Shown: positions 9,698-21,694 of the stretch, in pieces
Position numbering within the stretch: the stretch's first letter is position 1
Layout of the letters: each line of letters begins with the position of its first letter
NCBI RefSeq assembly: GCF_900089835.1
Contig: NZ_OANU01000073.1
Coordinates: forward strand, 67,865 to 131,864
Source of the DNA: Vibrio thalassae
GTDB lineage: Bacteria; Pseudomonadota; Gammaproteobacteria; Enterobacterales; Vibrionaceae
Direction of reading: 5' to 3'
Length of the DNA: 64,000 nt
Position numbers and translations under genes: made by a program
Notes under the pieces: model-generated
Databases searched by the model: none
What the model was told of the DNA's origin: nothing
The model's input: the letters and a program-made list of their open reading frames with translations, nothing else

Positions 9698-10837
9698 TCA
9701 CTCGAAACAATACTGGCGTATAGATTTAGCCAAAATATTGATGGTTGGATCGATAAACTTAAAGCTTAAAAACTCATTAGGTTGATGGGCTTGGTCAATG
9801 GAACCTGGTCCAAGTACTAAAGTTGGACACAATTGCTGCAAGAAAGGGGCTTCTGTGCAGTAGTTCACGGTTTCTGACGAGGTTTCACACAGCGCTTCCA
9901 TACCGCTAACAAATGGATGATGGTGATCGCACTCATAACCAGGAATGGGTTCATGTAAGGCAGTGATAGATAATCTGCCCGGCCATTTGGCTTCAACCTC
10001 TTTTAATGCATCACGTAATAAATTATCTAAGCCATCTAGACTAATGCCTGGTAAGGGTCTGACGTCGTAATGCAGCTCACAGCAACCACAAATTCGGTTG
10101 GCACTGTCTCCGCCATGAATATGACCAAGGTTGAGGGTTGGACTAGGAATCGCAAATCCTGGGTGGTGGTACTCTTTAATCAAACGGTCACGCAGCTTCA
10201 TCATAGCAAATAACACTTCGTGCATGATTTCAATGGCATTAACGCCAAGCGCTGGGTCTGACGAGTGACCCGATTTGCCAGTAACACGTATCGCATTCGC
10301 AACGTGGCCTTTGTGACCACGAATTGGCACTAAGCTGGTTGGTTCGCCAATGATGCAATAATCCGGTTTGAACGGTGCATTTTCGGTAAAGTGACGCGCA
10401 CCTAACATCGTCGTCTCTTCATCACATGTGGCTAACACATAAAGAGGCTTGGTCTGTTTACTCCAATCAATTTTCTTAACCGCTTCGTAGATGAAGGCGA
10501 AAAAGCCCTTCATATCCGCTGTTCCTAATCCGTAGAATCGATTGTTGGCTTCAGTCAATTCGTGAGGGTTAAAGCTCCAGCGACCCTCATCATAAGGAAC
10601 GGTATCACTGTGACCCGCTAAAAGTAAGCCGCCCTCACCATCGCCCTTCTTGGCTATCATATTGAATTTATTGGGCTCAACCTCGATCACTTCAACATCA
10701 AAGCCGAGATCTTTCATCCAAGTTGCCAGCTTTTCGATGACTTTTGCATTGCCATGATCCCAGCTAGGGTCAGTCGAGCTGATCGAAGGAGTGCTAATTA
10801 GGCCTTTATAGACCTCTAAAAAACTGGGTAATTGCAT
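9698..10837 (-). CDS. argE: Acetylornithine deacetylase
   Basis: An M20-family zinc hydrolase (379 aa) that releases ornithine from N-acetylornithine in linear arginine synthesis. The metal site is visible in [14 protein letters not shown] (about residues 72-85), [12 protein letters not shown] and [15 protein letters not shown] (about residues 135-150, with the catalytic acidic pair). It is divergent from argC, and the 181-bp gap holds paired ArgR boxes. No clear terminator is seen in the 182 bp towards ppc. Confidence 0.95.
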   Translation of the reverse strand: MQLPSFLEVYKGLISTPSISSTDPSWDHGNAKVIEKLATWMKDLGFDVEVIEVEPNKFNMIAKKGDGEGGLLLAGHSDTVPYDEGRWSFNPHELTEANNRFYGLGTADMKGFFAFIYEAVKKIDWSKQTKPLYVLATCDEETTMLGARHFTENAPFKPDYCIIGEPTSLVPIRGHKGHVANAIRVTGKSGHSSDPALGVNAIEIMHEVLFAMMKLRDRLIKEYHHPGFAIPSPTLNLGHIHGGDSANRICGCCELHYDVRPLPGISLDGLDNLLRDALKEVEAKWPGRLSITALHEPIPGYECDHHHPFVSGMEALCETSSETVNYCTEAPFLQQLCPTLVLGPGSIDQAHQPNEFLSFKFIDPTINILAKSIRQYCFE

Positions 10838-10882
10838 ATTATCTTCGCTTCTACTGTTGACAGATTAATCCTAAGACGGTAA

Positions 10883-10921
10883 AAAACATATTAAATCAAA
10901 TTTAATGAATAAAAAATCAAT
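10883..10921. promoter_or_regulatory. Tandem ArgR boxes between argE and argC
   Basis: Two 18-bp boxes are separated by exactly 3 bp, the spacing ArgR hexamers require. The core at 10906-10919 (TGAATAAAAAATCA) fits TGMATWWNNATKCA at 13 of 14 positions; the core at 10885-10898 fits 11 of 14. The location between divergent argE and argCBG suits joint repression by arginine. Confidence 0.7.
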
Positions 10922-11018
10922 TAATGACCTTTTTACTATATTTATAGTCATTAGTTGCCATGTTCATAAACCGATATCACAAGCCTAGTTCAACAGACTC
11001 ATTAACGGATGTAGAGAA

Positions 11019-12023
11019 ATGCTGAAAACGACCATTATTGGCGCCACAGGATACACAGGAGCAGAGCTTGCTCTTATGGTCACAAAACACCCTGAACTCA
11101 CGCTATCAGGTTTGTATGTATCCGCCAATAGTGTGGATGCTGGTAAGCCGATTTCACAATTACACGGCAAACTCGCAGGTTTGGTAGATATGTCGGTTCA
11201 ACCCCTAAACGACGTTAAACAAGTGGCGAGTGAGTGCGATATTGTTTTCCTTGCCACGGCACATGAAGTCAGTCATGACTTAGCGCCTGAATTTTTAGAC
11301 CAAGGTTGCCAAGTATTTGACTTATCAGGTGCTTATCGTGTTAAAGCCGACGATTTTTATACCACGTTCTATGGTTTTGAGCATCAAAATGAAAGCTGGT
11401 TGGACAAGGCCGCGTATGGTTTAGCAGAGTGGGACGCGCAAGAGATTGAACATGCTCAGTTGGTGGCTGTGCCGGGTTGTTACCCAACCGCTTCACAATT
11501 GGCCATCAAACCTTTGCTAGAGGCAGGAATAATTGATACCCAGATGTGGCCTGTCATTAATGCCACCAGTGGCGTGACTGGTGCCGGACGCAAAGCGACG
11601 ATGACCAATAGTTTCTGTGAAGTCAGCCTGCAACCTTACGGGCTGTTCAATCACAGGCATCAACCAGAGATTGCGACACACTTGGGATGCGAGGTGATTT
11701 TTACTCCTCATTTAGGCAATTTTAAACGTGGCATCTTGGCGACGATCACGATGAAGCTCAATGAAGGCGTGACGGAAGCGCAAGTGGCAGAGGCATTTGC
11801 AACCGCGTATCAGGGGCAGCCTTGTGTACGCGTTAAAGGCAATGTTATTCCAAGAATTCAAGATGTTGAGCACACTCCATTTTGCGACTTAGGTTGGAAG
11901 TTGCAAGGTCAACATATCATCGTTGTTTCAGCGATTGATAACTTGCTAAAAGGGGCGTCGAGCCAAGCAATGCAGTGCTTAAACATTAAAAATAAATTTG
12001 CCCAGTTAACGGCACTCATCTAG
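11019..12023 (+). CDS. argC: N-acetyl-gamma-glutamyl-phosphate reductase
   Basis: A 334-residue NADPH-dependent dehydrogenase for the third step of arginine synthesis. It opens with the dinucleotide-binding [13 protein letters not shown]. The catalytic cysteine is in [12 protein letters not shown] (C154), and the family histidine is in the [10 protein letters not shown] segment. It is the first gene of argCBG; argB follows 15 bp later. Confidence 0.97.
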   Translation: MLKTTIIGATGYTGAELALMVTKHPELTLSGLYVSANSVDAGKPISQLHGKLAGLVDMSVQPLNDVKQVASECDIVFLATAHEVSHDLAPEFLDQGCQVFDLSGAYRVKADDFYTTFYGFEHQNESWLDKAAYGLAEWDAQEIEHAQLVAVPGCYPTASQLAIKPLLEAGIIDTQMWPVINATSGVTGAGRKATMTNSFCEVSLQPYGLFNHRHQPEIATHLGCEVIFTPHLGNFKRGILATITMKLNEGVTEAQVAEAFATAYQGQPCVRVKGNVIPRIQDVEHTPFCDLGWKLQGQHIIVVSAIDNLLKGASSQAMQCLNIKNKFAQLTALI

Positions 12024-12038
12024 AGCGAGGAAAGCAGT

Positions 12039-12827
12039 ATGAGTCATCCAAATCCGCCATTAGTCATCAAGTTAGGGGGTGCTGCCTTATCTTGCACACA
12101 GACGCTGGGCCAGCTATTTGCAGCGATTTCTAATTATCAAAAACAAGCGCAGCGTGAGATTGTCATTGTTCATGGTGGCGGTTATCTAGTGGATGATTTG
12201 ATGAAGCAATTAAACCTTCCAACGATAAAAAAACAAGGGCTGCGCGTGACCCCGTATGAGCAAATCCCACTCATTGCTGGAGCGCTGGCAGGGACAGCAA
12301 ACAAGTTGCTTCAAGGTGACGCGATTAAAGCGGGCATCAACGCAGTGGGCCTTAGCCTTGCTGATGGCGGTTTGTGTGACGTGACCGAACTGGATCCTGA
12401 ACTTGGTGCTGTAGGCAGTGCGAAGGCAGGTAATCCGGCAGTATTGCAAGCTGTGCTCAAATCAGGCGCCTTGCCAATCATCAGTTCAATCGGTCTTGAT
12501 AGCCAAGGTCAGTTGATGAACGTCAATGCGGACCAAGCAGCGGTAGCGGTAGCGGGCGCATTGGATGCGGAGTTAGTTTTGCTCTCTGATGTGAGTGGGG
12601 TCTTGGACGGTAAAGGCCATCTATTACCAAGCCTAACTCAACAAGAAGCGGATGCCTTGATTGAAGGTAAAGTGATTACCGATGGCATGATTGTAAAAGT
12701 TCAAGCTGCTCTGGAAGCGGCGAATGATCTTGGTCGCCCGATCGAAGTCGCCACTTGGCGCTATCCGAACAAATTAGTCGACCTGTTTGCTGGTAAAAGT
12801 ATCGGCACCCAGTTCGTACCCAATTAA
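12039..12827 (+). CDS. argB: Acetylglutamate kinase
   Basis: A 262-residue amino-acid kinase that phosphorylates N-acetylglutamate, the second step of the pathway. It shows the glycine-rich KLGGAAL (about residues 11-17), [12 protein letters not shown] (about residues 44-55) and the C-terminal nucleotide segment [15 protein letters not shown]. Its short length matches the E. coli-type, arginine-insensitive enzyme. argG follows after 81 bp without a terminator. Confidence 0.96.
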   Translation: MSHPNPPLVIKLGGAALSCTQTLGQLFAAISNYQKQAQREIVIVHGGGYLVDDLMKQLNLPTIKKQGLRVTPYEQIPLIAGALAGTANKLLQGDAIKAGINAVGLSLADGGLCDVTELDPELGAVGSAKAGNPAVLQAVLKSGALPIISSIGLDSQGQLMNVNADQAAVAVAGALDAELVLLSDVSGVLDGKGHLLPSLTQQEADALIEGKVITDGMIVKVQAALEAANDLGRPIEVATWRYPNKLVDLFAGKSIGTQFVPN

Positions 12828-12908
12828 TTTTTGTAGTAACAGTTATCTGAAGAGTTGAGTAACCCGAGGCACTGACCGCCAAAATCAGGCTCGGATAAGG
12901 AGAGAAAA

Positions 12909-14126
12909 ATGAGCAAACCATCTGTAAAAAAAGTTGTTGTAGCCTATTCCGGCGGTCTAGATACGTCAGTCATCATTCCGTGGCTAAAAGAAAACTACAA
13001 CTGTGAAGTCGTGGCATTCGTTGCCGATGTTGGTCAGGGTGAAGAAGAATTGATTGGCATTGAAGAAAAAGCCAAAGCATCGGGGGCATCTGAGTGTTAT
13101 ATCGCAGACCTGAAAGAAGAAATGGTCGCCGATTACATCTATCCGACACTGAAAACGGGCGCCTACTACGAAGGAAAGTACCTGTTAGGCACCTCTATGG
13201 CACGTCCGATTATTGCGAAAGCGCAGGTGGAAGTGGCGCGCAAAGTCGGTGCAGATGCGCTGTGTCACGGCTGTACTGGTAAAGGTAATGATCAAGTGCG
13301 TTTTGAAGGTGCATTTGCAGCACTGGCTCCGGATCTTACGGTGATTGCTCCTTGGCGTGAGTGGGATCTTGTGAGTCGTGAAGAGTGTCTAGACTATCTG
13401 GCTGAGCGTAATATTCCATGTACCGCATCGTTGACTAAAATTTACTCTCGTGATGCCAACGCATGGCACATTTCTACAGAGGGTGGAGTGCTTGAGAGTA
13501 CTTGGAATGCGCCAAATGAAGATTGTTGGGTGTGGACGGTCGACCCTGAGCAAGCGCCTAACGAAGCGGAATATGTCACGCTAGAAGTGAAGCAAGGTGA
13601 AGTGGTTGGCGTTGACGGGGAGCAAATGACACCATACAACGCGCTGGTCTATTTGAATGAAAAGGGCGCGAAGCATGGTGTAGGCCGTATCGACATCGTT
13701 GAAAACCGCTTGGTTGGCATGAAGTCCCGTGGCTGCTACGAAACTCCAGGAGGCACTATCATGATGGAAGCCTTGCGTGCTGTTGAGCAATTAGTACTAG
13801 ATAAAACGTCTTTTGAGTTCCGTGAAGAGCTGGGTATCAAAGCGTCTCACCTTGTTTATGATGGTCGTTGGTTTACGCCACTTTGTAAGTCAATTTTAGC
13901 GGCGTCAGAGGAGTTAGCGAAAGACGTCAATGGTGAGGTTGTTATCAAGCTTTATAAAGGGCAAGCGGTTGTGACGCAAAAGCGCAGTGTGAACAGTCTT
14001 TACTCTGAAGAGTTCGCGACATTTGGCGCAGATGAAGTCTATGACCAAAGTCATGCGGAAGGTTTTATCCGCCTGTACTCACTTTCAAGTCGTATCCGTG
14101 CATTAAACGCAGCAAAGAATAAGTAA
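12909..14126 (+). CDS. argG: Argininosuccinate synthase
   Basis: A 405-residue ATP-dependent ligase joining citrulline and aspartate. The N-terminal P-loop-like [18 protein letters not shown] (about residues 9-26) is the AMP-forming PP-loop signature, and [13 protein letters not shown] (about residues 120-132) is the substrate loop. An AAGGAGAG ribosome site precedes the ATG. It is last in argCBG and is followed by a terminator at 14179-14208. Confidence 0.97.
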   Translation: MSKPSVKKVVVAYSGGLDTSVIIPWLKENYNCEVVAFVADVGQGEEELIGIEEKAKASGASECYIADLKEEMVADYIYPTLKTGAYYEGKYLLGTSMARPIIAKAQVEVARKVGADALCHGCTGKGNDQVRFEGAFAALAPDLTVIAPWREWDLVSREECLDYLAERNIPCTASLTKIYSRDANAWHISTEGGVLESTWNAPNEDCWVWTVDPEQAPNEAEYVTLEVKQGEVVGVDGEQMTPYNALVYLNEKGAKHGVGRIDIVENRLVGMKSRGCYETPGGTIMMEALRAVEQLVLDKTSFEFREELGIKASHLVYDGRWFTPLCKSILAASEELAKDVNGEVVIKLYKGQAVVTQKRSVNSLYSEEFATFGADEVYDQSHAEGFIRLYSLSSRIRALNAAKNK

Positions 14127-14178
14127 TCACCTCGCGCACTGCGCAAGCTCTCAAGCTTCGCTATACTGTTTGAAATAA

Positions 14179-14208
14179 AGAAACCCATTTGCTATCAAAT
14201 GGGTTTCT
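14179..14208 (+). terminator. Terminator after argG
   Basis: AAACCCATTTG-ctat-CAAATGGGTTT forms an 11-bp stem. It lies 52 bp after the argG stop and separates argG from argH. The T-tract is short. Confidence 0.7.
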
Positions 14209-14243
14209 TGCTATTTGCCGCAATATCAGTCTTGAATACACTT

Positions 14244-14282
14244 GTTGAATATTTATGTGAAATAAGTGAATTTTTACTTTAT
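14244..14282 (+). promoter_or_regulatory. Tandem ArgR boxes upstream of argH
   Basis: Cores at 14246-14259 (TGAATATTTATGTG, 12 of 14 to TGMATWWNNATKCA) and 14267-14280 (TGAATTTTTACTTT, 11 of 14) start exactly 21 bp apart, the ArgR spacing. A further half-match, TTATTTTTAATTCA, ends at 14292. argH therefore seems to have its own ArgR-controlled promoter. Confidence 0.6.
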
Positions 14283-14370
14283 TTTTAATTCAATTTGCCG
14301 TAAGTTGAACCCTAACAATAAAGAAACTGAGTTGCATCAGATTCAAGCCGAACAAAGCAGTGAAGATTGA

Positions 14371-16263
<1,893 letters not shown>

Positions 16264-16571
16264 CGCATTGAAAAATAAGTGAGTGAGAAAAAGATCGAAA
16301 AAGTTTTTAAAAAAGATCTTTTTTCTGGGAACCAACAAGAAAAGGCGCGGTCTATTAAAGTACCACTGCTTTTTCTTAGAAGAATCTAAGAAGGCCCCGA
16401 GTCAAGGTTGACTACGGGGCTTTTTTCTTTCTGCCGTTCGGCAAATCTTGTAATTGAATTCTGTTATCGCCAAGCATGTCACAGTGTCGCCGTGTTGAAC
16501 GGCCATCGAATCCGCTAGAATACGCTTTCCTGTTTCACTACAAGCTGTCCTCTAAGACTAAGAAGAGAAGA
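16264..16571 (+). other. Intergenic region argH to ridA-like gene
   Basis: This 308-bp stretch has no gene. It holds AAAAAAGATCTTTTTT (16308-16323, a perfect palindrome), two adjacent hairpins and the argH terminator at 16391-16426. A short sRNA ending at this terminator is possible but not shown. Confidence 0.4.
16391..16426 (+). terminator. Terminator after argH(A)
   Basis: GCCCCG-AGTCAA pairs with TTGACT-A-CGGGGC, then six T. A second hairpin, TTCTTAG-aagaat-CTAAGAA, lies directly upstream (about 16374-16393). Both are about 130 bp beyond the argH stop. Confidence 0.85.
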
Positions 16572-16928
16572 ATGATTGAACGTATCCATACCAAAGAGCG
16601 CATGAGCCGCATTGTTAAGCACAACGGTACTATTTACCTATGTGGTCAGGTTTGTGCAGACGCGACGAAAGATATTACAGAGCAGACACAAACCATGCTC
16701 GATAAGGTTGAAGCGTTGCTCTTGGAAGCTGGTAGTGACAAAGAGCACATGCTGTCGGCAACTATCTACCTAAAAGACATGCAAGACTTCCAAGCAATGA
16801 ACGCGGTATGGGATGCTTGGGTCCCCGCTGGTTTTGCTCCTGCTCGTGCGTGCGTGACCGGTGATATGGCGCGTGAAGCGCTGTTGGTAGAGATTTCTGT
16901 TATTGCCGCTGAAATTGAGACAAAGTAA
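16572..16928 (+). CDS. RidA/YjgF-family protein
   Basis: A 118-residue RidA-superfamily protein. Family members deaminate reactive enamine/imine intermediates made by PLP enzymes, but subfamily roles differ. The core includes [28 protein letters not shown] and the C-terminal [20 protein letters not shown] with the conserved substrate-binding arginine. The ATG at 16572 follows AAGAGAAG; the open frame extends upstream to 16476, but that part is not family-like. A terminator follows at 16956-16987. Confidence 0.85.
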   Translation: MIERIHTKERMSRIVKHNGTIYLCGQVCADATKDITEQTQTMLDKVEALLLEAGSDKEHMLSATIYLKDMQDFQAMNAVWDAWVPAGFAPARACVTGDMAREALLVEISVIAAEIETK

Positions 16929-16955
16929 GCCAGAAGCTACCCTAAGATGAAACCC

Positions 16956-16987
16956 AAAAGCGAGCCCATATGGGACTCGCTTTTTTG
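16956..16987. terminator. Terminator after the RidA-family gene
   Basis: AAAAGCGAG-TCCC-type arms (AAAAGCGAGcCC with GGgACTCGCTTTTTT) enclose CATATG. A- and T-runs on both sides suit the convergent genes on either side. Confidence 0.8.
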
Positions 16988-17011
16988 GTGTTTATTTGAG
17001 TATGAGAAGCG

Positions 17012-17740
17012 TTAGCCTAGATAAGCTTCTAGTTCCTCACTACCACCAATGTGTTTACCGCCGATAAAGACTTGTGGAACCGTAGTACGGCCAGAGATAG
17101 CGCGTAGCGTTACTGTGGTCGCATCTTTACCCAGAATCACTTCTTCGTACTGCAAGCCGTGGTCAATTAAGTTCTGTTTTGCTTTCATACAGAAAGGGCA
17201 GCCCGGCTTGCTGAATACGGTGATAGATTCTTGAGTGCGGTAATCAGGCGCAATGTAGCTAAGCATGGTATCAGCGTCTGAAACTTTGAATGGGTCGCCA
17301 GGTTCGTTTGGTTCGATAAACATTTTTTCTACAATGCCGTCTTTCACTAGCATACTGTAGCGCCATGAACGCTTACCAAAACCAAGGTCGTTTTTCTCAA
17401 CCAGCATTCCCATACCATCAGTAAAATCGCCATTACCATCTGGGATGAAAGTAATGTTTTCTGCTTCTTGATCGTTTTTCCAAGCGTTCATTACGAAGGT
17501 ATCGTTGACGGACACACAAAGGATTTCATCAACACCATGTTCTTTGAATACAGGGAACAGCTCATTGTATCGTGGTAAGTGACTAGAAGAACAAGTTGGC
17601 GTAAAGGCGCCTGGTAAGCTGAAGACGATAACCGTTTTGCCTTTGAATAGCTCATCGCTGGTCACATTTACCCAGGCGTCTCCTTGGCGAGTGGGGAATG
17701 TTACTTGAGGAACGGCTTGGCCTTCTTTAGATGCAAACAT
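17012..17740 (-). CDS. Hybrid peroxiredoxin-glutaredoxin (Prx5-Grx)
   Basis: A 242-residue fusion. The N-terminal peroxiredoxin-5 domain (about residues 1-160) has its peroxidatic cysteine in PGAFTPTC (C50). The C-terminal glutaredoxin (about residues 170-242) has the redox centre CPFC (C181, C184) and the glutathione-binding [14 protein letters not shown]. Such hybrids, first studied in Haemophilus, reduce hydroperoxides with electrons from glutathione. It is divergent from oxyR across a 161-bp gap with an OxyR-type operator, so peroxide induction is likely. Confidence 0.93.
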   Translation of the reverse strand: MFASKEGQAVPQVTFPTRQGDAWVNVTSDELFKGKTVIVFSLPGAFTPTCSSSHLPRYNELFPVFKEHGVDEILCVSVNDTFVMNAWKNDQEAENITFIPDGNGDFTDGMGMLVEKNDLGFGKRSWRYSMLVKDGIVEKMFIEPNEPGDPFKVSDADTMLSYIAPDYRTQESITVFSKPGCPFCMKAKQNLIDHGLQYEEVILGKDATTVTLRAISGRTTVPQVFIGGKHIGGSEELEAYLG

Positions 17741-17853
17741 AATCTTGTCCTTATGGAATGTTAAATTCTAATACTATGAAAATCTTTATGAGCTTAACGC
17801 TTACAGCGCTGGTTCGTTGAGACCATTATCAAAAAAATGGATTGATAGTTCTA

Positions 17854-17890
17854 ATCGTTTATTGTTATGGTATCGATAGCTATATTCTAT
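17854..17890. promoter_or_regulatory. OxyR operator between prx-grx and oxyR
   Basis: The sequence fits the OxyR pattern ATAG-N7-CTAT-N7-ATAG-N7-CTAT in full spacing: ATCG, 7 bp, TTAT, 7 bp, ATAG, 7 bp, CTAT. The right half is perfect and the left half has one change in each tetrad. It ends 12 bp before the oxyR ATG, which suits autoregulation plus control of the divergent peroxiredoxin. Confidence 0.7.
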
Positions 17891-17901
17891 CGGAGTCAGC
17901 A

Positions 17902-18786
17902 ATGAACATTCGTGATTTTGAGTACTTGGTCGCTCTCGCGGAACACAGACATTTTCGCAAGGCGGCTGAGGCTTGTTTTGTCAGTCAGCCGACCTTAAGT
18001 GGTCAAATCCGTAAACTTGAAGATGAAATTGGTACGTCACTATTGGAGCGCAGTAGTCGCAGAGTACTGTTTACTGAAGCGGGTCTACAGTTGGTGGAAC
18101 AAGCTAAACATGTACTAAAAGAAGTAAAAACGTTTTGTGAAATGGCAGCAGGTCAAAGCGGTGAAATGACCGGTCCAATGCATATCGGTTTTATTCCTAC
18201 TGTTGGGCCTTATTTATTACCTAAAATCATTCCTAAGTTGAAAGATTCTTTTCCTGAACTTGAGTTGTACTTGCATGAGGCACAAACTCACCAACTGGTG
18301 AGACAACTTGAAGAAGGCAAACTCGATTGTCTCGTACTGGCTTCTGTACCGGAAACCGCGCCGTTTAAAGAAATTGAGATCTACAATGAGCCAATGAGTG
18401 TGGCGGTGCCTTGTGACCACGAATGGGCGCACAAAGATCAGGTTGAAATGGCAGAGTTAAACGGTCAGACAGTCCTCTCTCTAGGAGATGGACACTGTTT
18501 ACGAGATCAAGCATTAGGCTTCTGTTTTGCTGCTGGTGCTCGTGATGATGAACGTTTTAAAGCGACAAGTTTGGAAACGTTGCGCAATATGGTCGCAGCT
18601 GGCGGGGGTATTACCTTGCTTCCACAGTTGTCTTTGCCAAGCAGCAAAGTGAAAGATGGTGTGTGTTATCTTAAAGCTGTGAACCCAACGCCTTCTCGAA
18701 GCATTGTTTTAGCCTATCGACCAGGCTCGCCACTGCGCGCAAGATTTGAAAAGTTGGCGAAGGCAATTACTGAGTATTTAGGCTGA
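17902..18786 (+). CDS. oxyR: Hydrogen peroxide-sensing regulator OxyR
   Basis: A 294-residue LysR-type activator. The N-terminal winged helix covers residues 1-60 (MNIRDFEYLVALAEHRHFRK, then CFVSQPTLSGQIRKLE). The peroxide-sensing pair falls exactly at C199 and C208 in GDGHCLRDQALGFC, as in E. coli OxyR. The ATG at 17902 follows CGGAG; the frame is open 20 codons further up, but that segment is the operator region. Confidence 0.96.
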   Translation: MNIRDFEYLVALAEHRHFRKAAEACFVSQPTLSGQIRKLEDEIGTSLLERSSRRVLFTEAGLQLVEQAKHVLKEVKTFCEMAAGQSGEMTGPMHIGFIPTVGPYLLPKIIPKLKDSFPELELYLHEAQTHQLVRQLEEGKLDCLVLASVPETAPFKEIEIYNEPMSVAVPCDHEWAHKDQVEMAELNGQTVLSLGDGHCLRDQALGFCFAAGARDDERFKATSLETLRNMVAAGGGITLLPQLSLPSSKVKDGVCYLKAVNPTPSRSIVLAYRPGSPLRARFEKLAKAITEYLG

Positions 18787-18813
18787 TAACCCACTGAACA
18801 TGCTTTAGATAGA

Positions 18814-18831
18814 CCCCTGCCTAAGCAGGGG
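18814..18831. other. Hairpin between convergent oxyR and mrcA
   Basis: CCCCTGC-ctaa-GCAGGGG is a perfect 7-bp stem 28 bp after the oxyR stop. It lacks a T-run on either strand, so it may be a weak terminator or mRNA-end stabiliser. Confidence 0.45.
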
Positions 18832-18899
18832 TGAAAATTCTAGGTATGGCTTCTATGCTTAACCGATGATAGAAGGAACGCAAGGTCCCTTCCATATCG

Positions 18900-21548
18900 T
18901 CAGAACAGACTATCACCACCCGACTCATCACTTGAATACAAGGTGTCAGTAAGACTGTCTTGAATATATTCTTTTGGCTCAGTGCCAATTTTGAAGTATT
19001 CAAACATAGTCGAACCATCTGTTTTATTGGTGAGCAGCCCTGAATCACGATCAATACGAACACGGGTGATGTCATTCGGGATTTGCTTCGCTTGTTGTGG
19101 ATGACCTTCTAACGCAACATGCATAAAGTCGACCCAAGCTGGCTGTGCCGTTTTAGCCCCTGCTTCAGCTCCAGTAATTTGGTCTTTACCTAAGTTCGGG
19201 TTCGCGGTAGTACGTCCTAGCTTGCGCTGGTGGTCATCGAAGCCAACCCACGCGGTAGCAACAATACCTGGACCATAGCCGTTGTACCATGCATCTTTCG
19301 AATCGTTGGTCGTACCGGTTTTACCACCAATATCACGACGCTTCAGCTTTTGTGCACGCCAACCGGTGCCATTCCAGCCAGTGCCATCTCGCCAGCTGCC
19401 GCCACCCCACACGTTGCTGTAGAGCATCTCTCGAGTTAAGAACGCCGTTTGTTCAGACAGGACTTTTGGCGCATAGCGCGGCTGATCCGTTACCATGTCT
19501 TCTTCATTGAACTGAGCAATATCAACCGGCGCCAATTCTGTCGCGTTAGTTGCTTCTTCAACACTTGGTGCTGTGCCATCATCGTTGCTGGCATCGACCA
19601 TTTCTGGTGCTTGCATTTGTGGGCAATCTTGGTGGCAGACCACCTTTGGATTTGCTTCAAACTCAATCTTACCAAATGGGTCTTCAACTTTACTGATGTA
19701 ATAAGGCTCTACATAGTAGCCACCATTAGCAAACACGGAGAAACCTTGTGCCATCTGAATTGGCGTTAAACTGCCTGCACCCAAAGCGATGGTTTCTGAA
19801 CGTGGTAGCTTGGATTTATCAAAGCCAAAACGAGTCAGGTAATCGCGAGTTTCATCTAAGCCGACTTCACGGAGCACTCGCACCGCCATGACGTTCTTAG
19901 ACTGTGCCAAACCAATTCTTAGGCGAGTAGGACCAGTGTAAGTCGGTGGTGAGTTTTTCGGGCGCCAAGCGGTACCCGCGCTCTTATCCCATTTATTTAT
20001 AGGCGCATCATTAACCAGACTGGCAAGTGTCATCCCTTTATCCAGTGCTGCCGCATAAATAAATGGTTTGATACTAGAACCTACCTGTCTTACTGATTGA
20101 GTAGCGCGGTTGAACTTGCTGTGAACAAAGTTAAAACCACCCACTAACGACAGTACAGCGCCATTTTCAGGGTTGATTGCAACAAAAGCGGTATTGGCAT
20201 TTGGTACTTGACTTAAGCGCCAAGAAATCGCCACCGGTTCTGGCATTTCACCGTCTTCAGTTTGGACTTCTTTGTCTTCTGGAGCTACATCTGGCGTACC
20301 GTCCAAGTCAGCCGCACGCACCCAAATTTGTTGACCAACCGCTAAAATGTCTGATGCAGTTTTTGGCGCATCGCCTTGACGATCATCGGTTCTAAACTTA
20401 CGAGCCCATTTCATGTTGTCCCAATCAATCGTCTGCTCACCATAGCTCTTAACGTATACCGTGGCTGTTTTACCTGCGACTTTGTCAACGACCGCAGGGC
20501 GCAATTCACCATAAGTCGGCTGGCTACGAAGATGTTTGATGATTTCTTCTTCGCTCATTGCGGTTTGTCCCGGTTTCCAAAGTACTTTTTCAGCACCGCG
20601 ATAGCCGTGACGTTCATCGTAGCTCAGTAGATTTTTGATGGCGGCAATATGGGCTGCTTTTTGTAGTTTAGAGTCAATCGTTGTGGTGACGCGCATGCCT
20701 GATTCATAGGCCGCTTCACCGTAGCGATTTACCATCCAAGCACGAGCGATCTCTGCAACATAGGGTGCGCTGAGTTCAATCTCTGCACCGTGATATTGAG
20801 AAATGATAGGTTCGCTACGAGCCTCATCAAACTGTGCTTGAGTGATGTATTTCTCTGACAGCATACGAGAGAGTACGACATTGCGGCGTTGCGTTGCACG
20901 CTCGACCGAGTAAATCGGGTTCATCGTTGATGGTGCTTTAGGTAAGCCAGCCAACACGGCAATCTCGCTTAGTGTTAGATCTTTGAGGTCGCGTCCAAAA
21001 TAGACTTGAGCTGCGGCGCCAAAACCGTATGAACGGTAACCGAGGAAGATCTTGTTGACGTACAGCTCCATGATTTCTTGCTTACTCAGCAGTTGCTCAA
21101 TGTGAACCGCAATAAAGATCTCTTTGATTTTACGCATAACCTTCTTCTCATTAGACAAGAAGAAGTTACGTGCCAGCTGTTGAGTAATGGTACTGGCCCC
21201 TTGAGAGGCACTGCCTGATGCGATCACTGCAAACGCCGCACGCGTAATCCCTATTGGGTCAAAGCCATAGTGGTCGTAGTAGCGACTGTCTTCCGTCGCA
21301 ATCAAAGCATCGATAAGTTCTGGAGGAATCTCATCGTAAGATATTGGTATACGACGTTTTTCGCCAAACTGTGCGATCAACTTCCCATCTTGGCTAAACA
21401 CCTGCATTGGAGTTTGTAGTTGTACATCTTTTAACGTTGCAACGTCGGGTAGCTCAGGCTTTACGTAGTAGTAAAACCCGAAGATGGTACCGACTCCAAG
21501 CAGCATGCAAATCAATGCAAAAACCAACAGTCTCTTTATGAACTTCAC
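18900..21548 (-). CDS. mrcA: Penicillin-binding protein 1A (bifunctional class A PBP)
   Basis: An 882-residue inner-membrane peptidoglycan synthase. One N-terminal transmembrane segment spans about residues 8-28. The GT51 transglycosylase has ATEDSRYYDHYG with catalytic E86 and QGASTITQQLARNFF. An inserted OB-like domain precedes the transpeptidase, which has SSIKPF (nucleophile S491), the AQSKN SxN motif and GGKTGTT. It is divergent from pilMNOPQ, the usual gammaproteobacterial layout. Confidence 0.96.
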   Translation of the reverse strand: MKFIKRLLVFALICMLLGVGTIFGFYYYVKPELPDVATLKDVQLQTPMQVFSQDGKLIAQFGEKRRIPISYDEIPPELIDALIATEDSRYYDHYGFDPIGITRAAFAVIASGSASQGASTITQQLARNFFLSNEKKVMRKIKEIFIAVHIEQLLSKQEIMELYVNKIFLGYRSYGFGAAAQVYFGRDLKDLTLSEIAVLAGLPKAPSTMNPIYSVERATQRRNVVLSRMLSEKYITQAQFDEARSEPIISQYHGAEIELSAPYVAEIARAWMVNRYGEAAYESGMRVTTTIDSKLQKAAHIAAIKNLLSYDERHGYRGAEKVLWKPGQTAMSEEEIIKHLRSQPTYGELRPAVVDKVAGKTATVYVKSYGEQTIDWDNMKWARKFRTDDRQGDAPKTASDILAVGQQIWVRAADLDGTPDVAPEDKEVQTEDGEMPEPVAISWRLSQVPNANTAFVAINPENGAVLSLVGGFNFVHSKFNRATQSVRQVGSSIKPFIYAAALDKGMTLASLVNDAPINKWDKSAGTAWRPKNSPPTYTGPTRLRIGLAQSKNVMAVRVLREVGLDETRDYLTRFGFDKSKLPRSETIALGAGSLTPIQMAQGFSVFANGGYYVEPYYISKVEDPFGKIEFEANPKVVCHQDCPQMQAPEMVDASNDDGTAPSVEEATNATELAPVDIAQFNEEDMVTDQPRYAPKVLSEQTAFLTREMLYSNVWGGGSWRDGTGWNGTGWRAQKLKRRDIGGKTGTTNDSKDAWYNGYGPGIVATAWVGFDDHQRKLGRTTANPNLGKDQITGAEAGAKTAQPAWVDFMHVALEGHPQQAKQIPNDITRVRIDRDSGLLTNKTDGSTMFEYFKIGTEPKEYIQDSLTDTLYSSDESGGDSLF

Positions 21549-21694
21549 CGGAGATTCCCTGATTAATTAAGGTTATGGGTAGGCAATTACTTGTACTCTA
21601 GACCAAAAATTTACCTATTCGGGTTAATTAACGCTTATTTGAGCGTCGATCTCAACCTTTTCACGTTGTTAATGCATTCGTTGAGGTTATTTAA

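Noticed and set aside
17842..17901. N-terminal extension of OxyR
   Set aside because: The extra 20 codons fall in the OxyR operator; starting at 17902 places the sensor cysteines at 199 and 208.
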